This document shows, piece after piece, positions 17,411-25,379 of a DNA stretch of 56,956 bases (its first letter is position 1; every line of letters starts with the position of its first letter). The DNA lies in assembly GCA_021202335.1 (NCBI GenBank), contig JAJQDE010000016.1, positions 1 through 56,956 of the forward strand, in the 5' to 3' direction. This DNA comes from Lachnospiraceae bacterium (lineage in GTDB: Bacteria > Bacillota > Clostridia > Lachnospirales > Lachnospiraceae). The notes below the pieces were generated by a model. That model ran no database searches. It saw only the letters and a program-made list of their open reading frames with translations, and had not been told where the DNA came from. The translations under genes were made by a program, and so were the position numbers.

Positions 17411-18676
17411 ATGAGAAATATTTATATAGGCGATGTGGGAGTGGCGGTGCAGTATCTTCAGCTTGCGCTGCAAAGGGCGGGCTTTGGCACGCCGATAAAC
17501 GGCGAGTTTACGAAGGATACCTGCAAGGCGCTCGGCGGGTTTCTCGGAAGTGCGGTGGGGTGCTATGCGGAAACGGCGGTCTGGGCAAAGCGGCTGCCGT
17601 ATCTTCGGGGTTACACGACGCATGTCATTGTACAGGGAGATACTCTTTGGAGCATCGCGGAGCGCTACGGCACGAGTGTTTTGGCAATCAATACGGCAAA
17701 TCCGGAGCTTGAGGCGCGGAATTTACGTCCCGGCACACGCATTTACGTGCCCTACTCCTTTGAGCTTGTGTCGGAGGAGGTGCCTTACACATCGGAGCTT
17801 ACGCAGCTTATAATGGAGGGGCTTCAGGTGCGTTATCCTTTTTTGTCCACAGGCTGCTTTGGAAAAAGCGTGATGGGAAACGGCCTGTGCTATGTGCGGC
17901 TTGGCGAAGGTCCCGTGCAGGTCAGCTACAATGCAAGCTTTCATGCAAACGAGTGGATTACGACGCCGGTGCTTTTGAAGTTTGCGGAGGAGTACGCGAA
18001 GGAGTATGCGCGCAAGGGTGTGATTTACGGGACGCAGGCGGAGGAGCTTTTTGAAAATTACAGCCTTTATCTTATTCCGATGGTAAATCCGGACGGAGTG
18101 GATCTTGTGAACGGAGTGCTCCATGAGAGCGCGTATTTGGAGCAGGCAAGGCGTATAGCGTCCGCATACCCGTCCATTGCGTATCCGGACGGCTGGAAGG
18201 CAAACATTAACGGCGTTGATCTGAATCTGCAGTTTCCGGCAGGCTGGGAGCAGGCGCGCGAAATAAAAGCGGCGCAGGGCTACACATCTCCCGCGCCGCG
18301 GGACTATGTGGGCGAGGCTCCCATATCCGAGCCGGAGAGCCGGGCGATGTATGATTTTACCGTGGCAAATGATTTCAGGCTGATTCTTGCCTATCACACG
18401 CAGGGGGAGGTTATCTATTGGAAGTATTTGGACTATGAGCCTGAAAATTCAAGGCGTATTGCCGACTATTTTGGCAGCGTGAGCGGCTACCTTGTGGAGG
18501 AAACGCCTTACGCGTCGGGATATGCGGGCTATAAGGACTGGTTCATTGAGCGTTATAATCTGCCGGGCTATACGATAGAGGCGGGACTGGGCGAAAATCC
18601 GCTTGCTATGGGGCAATTTGCACAAATTTATGAGGACAATAAGCAGATTTTGCTCGGAGGAATGACGCAGCTTTGA
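17411..18676 (+). CDS. LysM and M14 peptidase, gamma-D-glutamyl-L-diamino acid endopeptidase-like
   Basis: 421 aa. A peptidoglycan-binding fold (~1-60, GDVGVAVQYLQLALQRAGF) precedes a LysM domain (~69-114, HVIVQGDTLWSIAERYG) and an M14 zinc carboxypeptidase domain (~135-415). Zinc ligands are in SFHANEW (H..E) and AYHTQGE (His); the catalytic Glu is in YTIEAGLGENP. This domain order matches Bacillus endopeptidase I (ENP1), which cuts D-Glu-meso-diaminopimelate bonds in wall peptides. No signal peptide is visible, as in ENP1. Its place behind an oligopeptide importer suggests wall-peptide recycling (inference). A good Shine-Dalgarno sequence is lacking; GGAAGG lies 16 nt upstream. Confidence 0.9.
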   Translation: MRNIYIGDVGVAVQYLQLALQRAGFGTPINGEFTKDTCKALGGFLGSAVGCYAETAVWAKRLPYLRGYTTHVIVQGDTLWSIAERYGTSVLAINTANPELEARNLRPGTRIYVPYSFELVSEEVPYTSELTQLIMEGLQVRYPFLSTGCFGKSVMGNGLCYVRLGEGPVQVSYNASFHANEWITTPVLLKFAEEYAKEYARKGVIYGTQAEELFENYSLYLIPMVNPDGVDLVNGVLHESAYLEQARRIASAYPSIAYPDGWKANINGVDLNLQFPAGWEQAREIKAAQGYTSPAPRDYVGEAPISEPESRAMYDFTVANDFRLILAYHTQGEVIYWKYLDYEPENSRRIADYFGSVSGYLVEETPYASGYAGYKDWFIERYNLPGYTIEAGLGENPLAMGQFAQIYEDNKQILLGGMTQL

Positions 18677-18816
18677 AAAAGCACTATGAAAAAATGTAAA
18701 GATGTGGTAAAATAAACGCAAGAGCAGCGTTCATCATATGCGCAAGGGACGCGCAATCATTACATAAGTTCCGGTGGATGATTAGATGCACAGGAGAAAG
18801 GGCAGAGAGGTCGAGT

Positions 18817-20202
18817 ATGGGAGAAAAGTTTGACGAAAAGGTAGTAAACACGGCAAGGCTTGTGAGAGAAAGCATGAGCGACAAGGATTTTGAACTGTAT
18901 CTGTATTCGCTGAAAAAGCTTGCGATGAAAAACGCGGAGGAAAACATTCAGTATATGACAAAGCTCTACAATCTCAGGGCTTTTCAAATGAAGGCGCAGG
19001 AGGAAATGCTTGAAAACAGCGATTTGAAATTTGCTCTTATCGTACTCGACTTTGCCAACTTTAACACACTCAACGAGTTTTGCGGGCGTGATGCGGGCGA
19101 CGGACTTTTGGTGTGCGTGGCGGACGCCTTGAGAGAGCAGCAGAAGGCGAGGAAGCACACTGTAATTTCACATTTCAGGGCGGATGTGTTCGGGCTTATG
19201 ACGGCTTTTGAGGATAAGGATGAGCTTGTTGGGATTGTGCAGCAGATTGACGCGCGGATTTCGGAGTACAAGGTCGCTTACAAGGTGCTTCCGGCGTTTG
19301 GCATCTGCATTGCGGATTCGCCCACGATGTCAGTCAGCATAATGAGGGATTACGCCACGCTTGCAATCAGCACGATTAAGGGGAAATTCTACGCGAAGTA
19401 CGCGTTTTTTGACGAGAAGATGCGCAGGCAGATGCTCATCAACAAAATGGTTGAGAACGATATCATAAAGGCGCTTGAGGAAAAGCAGCTTATGCCCTAT
19501 ATCCAGCCCAAGGTGAACATGGAAAACGGGAAAATAGTCGGGGGAGAGGCGCTTGTGCGCTGGCACCATCCTGAGAAGGGCTTGGTGATGCCAAACGACT
19601 TTGTCCCGATTTTGGAGAAAAACGGCTTGATTATTGATGTTGACATCTGCGTTTGGCAGCAGATATTCCGTTTTATGGGAGAGCGGCTTGCGCAGGGCAA
19701 GCCTGTGGTGCCGGTATCCATCAACATTTCAAGGCAGCATGTTTTTGACCGCGCGTTCAAGGACTGCCTGATTGATTTTTCAAGGGAGTATGACGTGCCG
19801 TCTGAGCTTATCGTTTTGGAGCTTACGGAGAGCGGCTTTTTGGAGGAGAATGAGAAGATGTACGAGCATTTGGACTATTTAAAGGCGCACGGCTTCACAC
19901 TCTCAATGGACGATTTCGGCACAGGCTATTCCACAATGACGATGCTGAAAAATCAGCCGATGGATGAGATTAAGATAGACAGAGGCTTTATCGTGGATTT
20001 GAAAAATCCGAAGAGTCAGAGCATCTTAAGCCATACAATCAGTATGCTTCAGGATCTTGACATGGATATTATCGTTGAGGGAGTTGAGAACTGTGAGCAG
20101 CGCGAATATCTTCTGCAACAAGGCTGTAATAAGGCGCAGGGCTTCCTGTATTATAAGGCAATGCCGGTGAATGAGTTTGCAACGCTTTTGGACAGACAAT
20201 AG
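18817..20202 (+). CDS. soluble degenerate-GGDEF plus EAL protein (c-di-GMP phosphodiesterase)
   Basis: 461 aa from ATG 18817, 6 nt after AGAGAGG; an in-frame ATG at 18778 is unsupported. No membrane segment. Residues ~70-205 have the GGDEF fold, but the signature is FRADVFGL, so cyclase activity is not expected. Residues ~215-455 are an EAL domain with GGEALVRW, INISRQH, ELTESG, MDDFGTGYST, EIKIDRGF, EGVE and AQGF; the residues for c-di-GMP hydrolysis are complete. It is the second of three EAL proteins around the opp operon and faces the same way as all of them. The A+T-rich gap before it may hold a promoter, but I could not place one with confidence. Confidence 0.92.
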   Translation: MGEKFDEKVVNTARLVRESMSDKDFELYLYSLKKLAMKNAEENIQYMTKLYNLRAFQMKAQEEMLENSDLKFALIVLDFANFNTLNEFCGRDAGDGLLVCVADALREQQKARKHTVISHFRADVFGLMTAFEDKDELVGIVQQIDARISEYKVAYKVLPAFGICIADSPTMSVSIMRDYATLAISTIKGKFYAKYAFFDEKMRRQMLINKMVENDIIKALEEKQLMPYIQPKVNMENGKIVGGEALVRWHHPEKGLVMPNDFVPILEKNGLIIDVDICVWQQIFRFMGERLAQGKPVVPVSINISRQHVFDRAFKDCLIDFSREYDVPSELIVLELTESGFLEENEKMYEHLDYLKAHGFTLSMDDFGTGYSTMTMLKNQPMDEIKIDRGFIVDLKNPKSQSILSHTISMLQDLDMDIIVEGVENCEQREYLLQQGCNKAQGFLYYKAMPVNEFATLLDRQ

Positions 20203-20249
20203 CCTGAAAAAGCAAATACTTCAGGCTGTTGTCAGCAAGGAGGACTGCC

Positions 20250-22148
20250 ATGAATATACAAATGCAGCTAAGCGGTTTATTGATAACACTGCTGATATTA
20301 TATTTTTACAAAATGCATGAAACGGTAGGGCTTTACACGGAAAAGCTTTTCCGTTTTGCGCTCTATATCACGATTGAGAGCCTTGTGCTTGATATATTGT
20401 CAGTTGTGCTGATAATGAACATGGATCGTCTGCCGCTTATTTTGGTAAAGGGCGAGTGTAAGCTTTATCTTGCGTCTTTGGTGATTACGACCTATGCGGC
20501 GTTTGCCTATGCGAGCGCTGATGTGACCCGCATGGCAAAAACCAACCGATATGTGAGAGCCTTTGGCATAGCTTCAAGCGTCGTGTGCCTGCTGATCATG
20601 TTTCTTCCCGTGTCAATCTATCAGGAGGGAAGTGTGGTATATACATAAGGTCCCGCGGTGACGGCGACCTATTTAAGCACGGTGCTGCTGATTGTTCTGA
20701 TAATGGCGGGGGTACTGCGCCGGGACGGCGGCATGAACCCGAAGCGGAGACGGGCGCTTATTACGTGGCTTGCGCTGTGGCTTATTGCTGCCGCAGTCCA
20801 ATTTATGAATAACAGGCTTTTGGTGGTGGGCTTTGCGAGAGCGCTTGGTGTTATGGTGCTGTTTTTTGAGCTGGAAAATCCCGAGTCGAATATTGACAGG
20901 ACTACGGGTTTTTTTAATGCAAACGCATTTTGGGAGTTTATGCGGCAGAATTACATGAGCAACGCAAACAATTGCGGTATGCTTGTTTCGCTTGAGGATT
21001 CGGCGTCAAAGGATGTCCGGGGCGACAGGCTTGACGCGGCTGTGATTGAGATTGCGGACTTTTTCAGGAGAGTTCCCGAAACAAAGATATTCAGGATGGA
21101 CGAGTATGAATTTGCGCTGCTTTTTGCCAATCAGGAAAATCTTGACAGGGCAAGGCATATTTTGGCAAAGCGCTTCAGTGAGCCATGGCTTGAATATAAT
21201 GAAAAATACGCGCCGATAAATATAAAGCCGTATTATCTGATTGTCCCTGCTGGAAATGTGGCGGGCAGCGTCAATGAAGTGATAGGGATGATGAAATATT
21301 TCAGGGCGCATTACATGAACAATTTGGAGAGCCGCGTGCTCGTGCTGAACGAGGACGTTATATGCAGAAAGAAGGCAAGGGAGGATATGCTGCATACCAT
21401 TACGGAGGCGCTTGAAAACGACAGGGTCGAGGTATTCTTCCAGCCTATTTATTCCACACAGCTTAAGAAATTTGTTTCTGCGGAGGCGCTTGTGCGCATC
21501 CGAAAGGAGGACGGCGGCATTATACCTCCGGGGATGTTCATTCCCATTGCGGAGGAAACGGGCATGATTTCGTGGATTGGAAAGCGCGTCTTTGAGAAAA
21601 CCTGCGAATTTATCAAACAGACGGACATCGGCAGGTACGGTATAGAGTATATTGAGGTCAACCTGTCCGTGGGACAGTGTGAGGACGAGGCGCTTGCGGA
21701 TTTGTATATCGACGTGATGGAGCGGTATAAGATATCGCCGAGCCTGATAAACCTTGAGATTACGGAGTCCGCGTCCATAATCATGCGAAAGACGCTGCTG
21801 AATAACATGCGTAAGCTTATTGATTACGGCGTAAGCTTTTCGCTTGACGATTTTGGAAACGGTGAGTCAAACCTTAATTATATCGTGGATATGCCGGTAC
21901 ATATCGTTAAGTTTGATAAGGACATGACTCAGGCGTATTTTGTGAGCGAGAAAGCAAAGTATGTGCTGCAGGCGGCGACGGATATGATACAGGGTCTGCA
22001 TCTTCAAGTCGTGTCGGAGGGCGTGGAAACAGCGGAGCAGCTTCGCGCCATGGAGCGGCTGGGCATTGATTACATTCAGGGCTATTATTTTTCAAGACCG
22101 CTTGAGGCATCTCAATTTATAGAATTTTTGAAGGTGGCAAACGGGTAA
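20250..22148 (+). pseudogene. membrane EAL protein split by one in-frame TAA (20646-20648)
   Basis: The ATG at 20250 has AAGGAGG 6 nt upstream. Codons 1-132 encode four membrane helices (LSGLLITLLILYF, LDILSVVLIMN, LYLASLVITTYAAFAYA, SSVVCLLIMFLPV), then TAA after GSVVYT. The same frame continues with GPAVTATYLSTVLLIVLIMAG and LITWLALWLIAAAV, so the membrane domain runs across the stop. A cytoplasmic GGDEF-like domain with MDEYEF in place of the signature and an EAL domain follow (SAEALVRI, VNLS, EITES, LDDFGNG, VKFDKD, EGVE, IQGY). A single Tyr codon (TAT/TAC) to TAA change explains the break. A GTG at 20658, 9 bases after the stop, could restart translation of a 497-residue C-terminal piece. 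Confidence 0.85.
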
Positions 22149-22152
22149 CGGT

Positions 22153-23454
22153 TTAATCCGCGCAAAGTCTGTCGAGCACGTCAAAATATTCCTCAAAGGT
22201 CTTTTTGCAGCAAAGGGGATTTGCGATTTCGATTCCCTTTGCCCTAAGCCCGATTAAAGCAAATGCCATGGCGATGCGGTGGTCGTCGTAGGTTTCGACA
22301 ATTCCCGGCTTCGGCGTCCCGGGATAAATTGTGATTGCGCTTTCCTCCTCATTGCATTTTATGCCGAGGCGCGTAAGCTCCGTGGCGATAGCGTGGATGC
22401 GGTCAGACTCCTGCAAACGGATATGACCGATATTTTCAATGCGCACGGCGGAGTCCGCGAAGGGCGCAAGTGCGGCAAGCGTCATGGTCTGGTCTGAAAA
22501 ATCCTTCATATCTGCGGTAAGTCCTTTTATTCTTCCGTTTTCGGCTCCGATAACTTCAATTCCGATGTTGGTTTCCCTTATGCTGCATCCAAGCTCCCCT
22601 AAAAGCCGTATGAATTTTAAATCTCCCTGCATACACTCCCATGTGACATTTTCAACAATCGCCCTTCCGCCCGTGAGCGCGGCGGAGGCGTAAAAATAAC
22701 AGGCTGCCGATACGTCAGGCTCAATCTGATAAACGCCTGCTTTATAAGCCGTACCGCCCGGAAGCTCATAGCTTTTGCCGTCAAATTTCACGCTTGCGTC
22801 AAATTGCTCCATCATTTTGCGCGTGATGCGTATATATGAGCCGTCCTTCCTCTCACTTGTGATTTCGATATGAAGTCCCTGCTTCAGCATCGGGGATATG
22901 AGCAATAGCGCGCTTAAAAACTGCGTGCTTTTGCTGATATCGAGCTTTACTCTGCACATTTTGTCTGCGTGCGGCGTTTTGCCGATGCCTTTTATTTTAA
23001 TTGGAAGAAAGCCCTCGCTCTCAAGATACGTGATTTCGGCTCCCATTTGCGAAAGAACGTCAAATAAGGGCTTCATAGGGCGTTTTTTCATCTGCTCGGA
23101 GGCGTTTATCGTAAATGTTCCTTCCGCAAGCGCAAGCATGGCGGTCAGAAAGCGTGCGGCAGTGCCGGCGCTGCCGACGTAAATCTCTCCGCTTTTTGTG
23201 GGTATTTCACCGTTTAAGCCGGTGACGGAGACCTCCTTTGTCTGCTCGTCGGCTTCAACCGCAAAGCCGAGCGATTTCAGCGAGCCTAAAAAATTCCTTG
23301 AGTCGTCGCTAAAGAGAACGCCCTTTAAAAGCGTCTTGCCGTCTGCAAGCGACGCCATCAGGAGCGCGCGGTTGGTCATGCTCTTAGAGCCCGGAACCTG
23401 AACCAGCCAGTCAGGTTTTTTATTCAGTGTTTTTACTTTATATGTATTTTTCAT
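22153..23454 (-). CDS. aroA: 3-phosphoshikimate 1-carboxyvinyltransferase (EPSP synthase)
   Basis: 433 aa; the start is the ATG at 23454, with TGAGG 6-7 nt upstream. It catalyses the transfer of enolpyruvate from PEP to shikimate-3-phosphate, step six of the shikimate pathway. Visible motifs: the N-terminal VPGSKSMTNRALLMASLADG (S3P binding Lys-Ser), GSAGTAARFLTAMLAL (PEP loop with Gly-Thr-Ala-Ala), DISKSTQFLSALLL, the LQESDRIHA helix (catalytic Asp/Glu-Arg) and YDDHRIAMAFAL. The PEP-site Ala follows Gly as in most bacteria. It stands alone, not in an aro operon, and converges on the split EAL gene with a 4-nt gap. Its leader is unusual and described separately. Confidence 0.96.
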   Translation of the reverse strand: MKNTYKVKTLNKKPDWLVQVPGSKSMTNRALLMASLADGKTLLKGVLFSDDSRNFLGSLKSLGFAVEADEQTKEVSVTGLNGEIPTKSGEIYVGSAGTAARFLTAMLALAEGTFTINASEQMKKRPMKPLFDVLSQMGAEITYLESEGFLPIKIKGIGKTPHADKMCRVKLDISKSTQFLSALLLISPMLKQGLHIEITSERKDGSYIRITRKMMEQFDASVKFDGKSYELPGGTAYKAGVYQIEPDVSAACYFYASAALTGGRAIVENVTWECMQGDLKFIRLLGELGCSIRETNIGIEVIGAENGRIKGLTADMKDFSDQTMTLAALAPFADSAVRIENIGHIRLQESDRIHAIATELTRLGIKCNEEESAITIYPGTPKPGIVETYDDHRIAMAFALIGLRAKGIEIANPLCCKKTFEEYFDVLDRLCAD

Positions 23455-23462
23455 TTTAATCC

Positions 23463-23525
23463 TCATTTCTGAGCAACTTTGTTGCGAAGAGATGCCATCA
23501 GAGCTATTTGTTTTCGCTCCGGCAC
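23463..23525 (-). promoter_or_regulatory. aroA leader with small upstream reading frame and hairpins
   Basis: Between the promoter and aroA lies a 20-codon frame starting GTG at 23525 (MPERKQIALMAS and on), with an internal ATG at 23498, and stopping in a TGA that is part of the aroA TGAGG ribosome site. The region can fold as GCTAT(A)TTGT with ACAAATAGC, then GATGGCATC, then GCAAC-AAA-GTTGC. The block GCTCTGATGGCATC and neighbouring GGAGCG recur in the leader of the GH94 gene. Whether the peptide is made is not known. Confidence 0.5.
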
Positions 23526-23540
23526 AATATAGCCACACTT

Positions 23541-23569
23541 ATTATAACACAAAAAAGAGCCCCTGTTAA
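23541..23569 (-). promoter_or_regulatory. promoter for aroA
   Basis: On the minus strand, TTAACA (23569-23564), a 17-nt spacer and TATAAT (23546-23541). The -35 lies in the loop of the terminator of the upstream lipoprotein gene. Confidence 0.65.
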
Positions 23570-23576
23570 GGGCTCT
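23551..23576 (-). terminator. terminator of the repeat lipoprotein gene
   Basis: On the minus strand, AGAGCCC (23576-23570) pairs with GGGCTCT (23562-23556), followed by a T run (23556-23551). A 7-bp stem with a 7-nt loop. Confidence 0.85.
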
Positions 23577-23598
23577 TATATGTTTGGCGTTTGAACGC

Positions 23599-23940
23599 TT
23601 AGTTAGCAGAAACCTCAGTTGTATCAGCCTCAGTAGTTTCAGCCTCAGTAGTTTCAGCCTCGGTAGTTTCAACCTCAGTTGTTTCAGCCTCAGTAGTTTC
23701 AACTTCGGTTGTCTCAGCCTCAGCAGTTTCAACTTCAGTTGTTTCAGTTTCGGTTGTCTCAACCTCAGTAGTTTCAGCCTCGGTAGTTTCAGCCTCAGTT
23801 GTCTCAGCTTCAGTAGCTTCAACCGCTGTTGTTTCTTCAATTACGGTATCAACAGCTTCTTCTGATGATGAGCCGCATGCAGTAAGCATGGCTGCGCCTA
23901 AAGTAAGTGTCATGATGGTTGCTAAAATTTTCTTTTTCAT
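23599..23940 (-). CDS. lipoprotein with Thr/Glu-rich repeat body
   Basis: 113 aa from the ATG at 23940, with GAGGAGG 7 nt upstream. The signal peptide MKKKILATIMTLTLGAAML ends in the lipobox LTAC at residues 18-21. The rest is almost entirely TTEAE/TTEVE pentamer-like repeats (about 15 copies, residues ~38-108) ending TTEVSAN. No folded domain follows. It looks like the N-terminus and linker of a solute-binding lipoprotein whose domain is missing, or a surface-exposed acidic, possibly O-glycosylated spacer protein; the sequence does not decide. It has its own promoter, a ~200-nt repeat leader and its own terminator, so it is probably expressed. The reverse strand gives only a repeat-derived false frame. 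Confidence 0.75.
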   Translation of the reverse strand: MKKKILATIMTLTLGAAMLTACGSSSEEAVDTVIEETTAVEATEAETTEAETTEAETTEVETTETETTEVETAEAETTEVETTEAETTEVETTEAETTEAETTEADTTEVSAN

Positions 23941-23948
23941 AATACAAT

Positions 23949-24056
23949 CCTCCTCGTTTTGCGAAGCAAAATGCGACTGCCCATGCAGGAGCAGAGGATT
24001 TGCCTCCTCGTTTTGCGAAGCAAAATGCGACTGCCCATGCAGGAGCAGAAGATTTG
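23949..24056 (-). repeat. two 54-bp tandem repeats in the lipoprotein leader
   Basis: 23949-24002 and 24003-24056 are identical except for one base. Read on the minus strand, each unit has TTTTGC-TTC-GCAAAA followed by CGAGGAGG, a hairpin next to a perfect Shine-Dalgarno core. A degenerate third hairpin, GCGCAAAGCGC with ATGAGG, lies upstream at 24057-24080. The units are in frame with the lipoprotein and would encode 18-residue repeats if read from an ATG near 24078. Confidence 0.85.
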
Positions 24057-24143
24057 CCTCATTGCGCTTTGCGCACATATATTGCATGTATAAGCGCTTT
24101 TGGATAATCTCAAAAATATCATGTTCGCTTATACATGTTCTCT

Positions 24144-24171
24144 ATTATACACAAAATTTTTCACAGGTCAA
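24144..24171 (-). promoter_or_regulatory. promoter for the repeat lipoprotein
   Basis: Minus strand: TTGACC (24171-24166), a 16-nt spacer and TATAAT (24149-24144). This implies a leader of about 195 nt. Confidence 0.65.
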
Positions 24172-24246
24172 TAGAAAAATGAAAATTTATTCATTTTATA
24201 TTTACTTAACATTTACCATTCGTTCATAAAATGTTCACAAATTGAT

Positions 24247-24275
24247 TTGCAAATCAAAAAATTTCATGGTACGAT
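24247..24275 (+). promoter_or_regulatory. promoter for the lipoprotein at 24303
   Basis: TTGCAA (24247-24252), a 17-nt spacer and TACGAT (24270-24275), 28 nt before the start codon. Confidence 0.6.
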
Positions 24276-24302
24276 ACCTAAAAGAAAAGGAGCGGCAAAG
24301 TC

Positions 24303-25379
24303 ATGACAATAAAAGCAAAAATATTTTTCATAAAAATGTTATTGGCGGCTGTTTTGGCGGCGCTTGCCTGCACCTCATGCCGGGATGCGGGTACGCAGGA
24401 GCAGACCGAAAGCGCAATATCGGAAAACGCGGGTACGCAGGAGCAGCAGAGCTATGAAGGTATTCTTGTGAATACGCCGATTGAGGAGATGTCCGTTCCT
24501 GAAAAGAAAAATCCCTATGACACATTGAATGTGGCAACCTATATCATGAAGGCGGATGATACATGGTTCATAGCGGACTGCTATCATGACCAAATCATTT
24601 ACCATGACAATCTGACGGATTCTTTGGAGGAATGGAGCGTGCTGACGGACGAGGTGCACTATGCCCACACGATAGCTGCCGACGGCGTATTGCTGCTGAT
24701 AGACGACACGGAAAACAATCGGCTGCTTTCATTTCAAAAAACCCAAAATGGCTATGTGCACACGCAGACCCTGGAAAATATCGGAATGAAACCGCATTTT
24801 GTCCAATATGATGAAAAAAGACAGGTATTTATGGCGTGGAGCTCCATCACAGGGGAGCTGTATCTGATAAAAAGGGCGGCGCAGCCGGATGAAAACGGCG
24901 TTTATCCGCTTTACGTCGATAAGCTTTTAAAGCTTGACGGGCTTTACGGCGTGTATGTGCGTTCATTTACCGTGATTGACGATGAAATTTATTTTGTTTC
25001 AGGGCACAATAATCAAAAAATCATTAAAGCAGCGATAGGCAGTGATTCGCTTGAGATTTTGGAGGAATATGCGGTGCCGGATGAGCTGGCGGGAATGGTG
25101 CAGATTTATAAGATACAGGATTACTATTACATAACGATATCGACCGACAGCACGGAAAATCAGGACTATGCGACAATTGTGCGCACAAAATCGCTTGAAG
25201 CCTTAAGCGGCGGGGACTATGAGGATGTTTATGAGGATTTTGGTCTGAGCGGAGGCACGCCCTATTATGTCAATGAAATCGAAGACAGATATTATATGAC
25301 CCATCACAGGACGCAGGAAAATATCATTGCCTTCGATGTCATGGACAATACGATTGAAAATATTGAAATCATTTACTGA
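24303..25379 (+). CDS. lipoprotein of unknown function, possible beta-propeller
   Basis: 358 aa with AAAGGAG upstream. A signal peptide with lipobox LACTSC (Cys ~26) is followed by two AGTQEQ repeats encoded by an 18-bp DNA repeat. The body has regularly spaced beta-strand blocks such as DTWFIADCYHDQIIYHDNL, GVLLLIDDTENNRLLSFQK, RQVFMAWSSITGELYLIKR, DEIYFVSGHNNQKIIKAAI and RYYMTHHRTQENIIAFDV, which suggest a six- or seven-bladed propeller. I do not recognise the family by name. It converges on, and overlaps by 7 bp, a polytopic membrane protein gene. The two may act together at the cell surface, but nothing in the sequence proves it. Confidence 0.75.
   Translation: MTIKAKIFFIKMLLAAVLAALACTSCRDAGTQEQTESAISENAGTQEQQSYEGILVNTPIEEMSVPEKKNPYDTLNVATYIMKADDTWFIADCYHDQIIYHDNLTDSLEEWSVLTDEVHYAHTIAADGVLLLIDDTENNRLLSFQKTQNGYVHTQTLENIGMKPHFVQYDEKRQVFMAWSSITGELYLIKRAAQPDENGVYPLYVDKLLKLDGLYGVYVRSFTVIDDEIYFVSGHNNQKIIKAAIGSDSLEILEEYAVPDELAGMVQIYKIQDYYYITISTDSTENQDYATIVRTKSLEALSGGDYEDVYEDFGLSGGTPYYVNEIEDRYYMTHHRTQENIIAFDVMDNTIENIEIIY

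Noticed and set aside
18460-22148. c-di-GMP riboswitch near the EAL genes
   Set aside because: None of the intergenic gaps has the GEMM-I or GEMM-II conserved blocks, and the gaps are mostly too short.
23455-23540. T-box or other known riboswitch upstream of aroA (also examined: hisC)
   Set aside because: The T-box AGGGUGG.ACCGCG block and other well-known aptamer signatures are absent.
23584-23865. Plus-strand frame with SFSLSSFSL-type repeats
   Set aside because: Reverse-strand shadow of the TTEAE repeat lipoprotein; no start signals.
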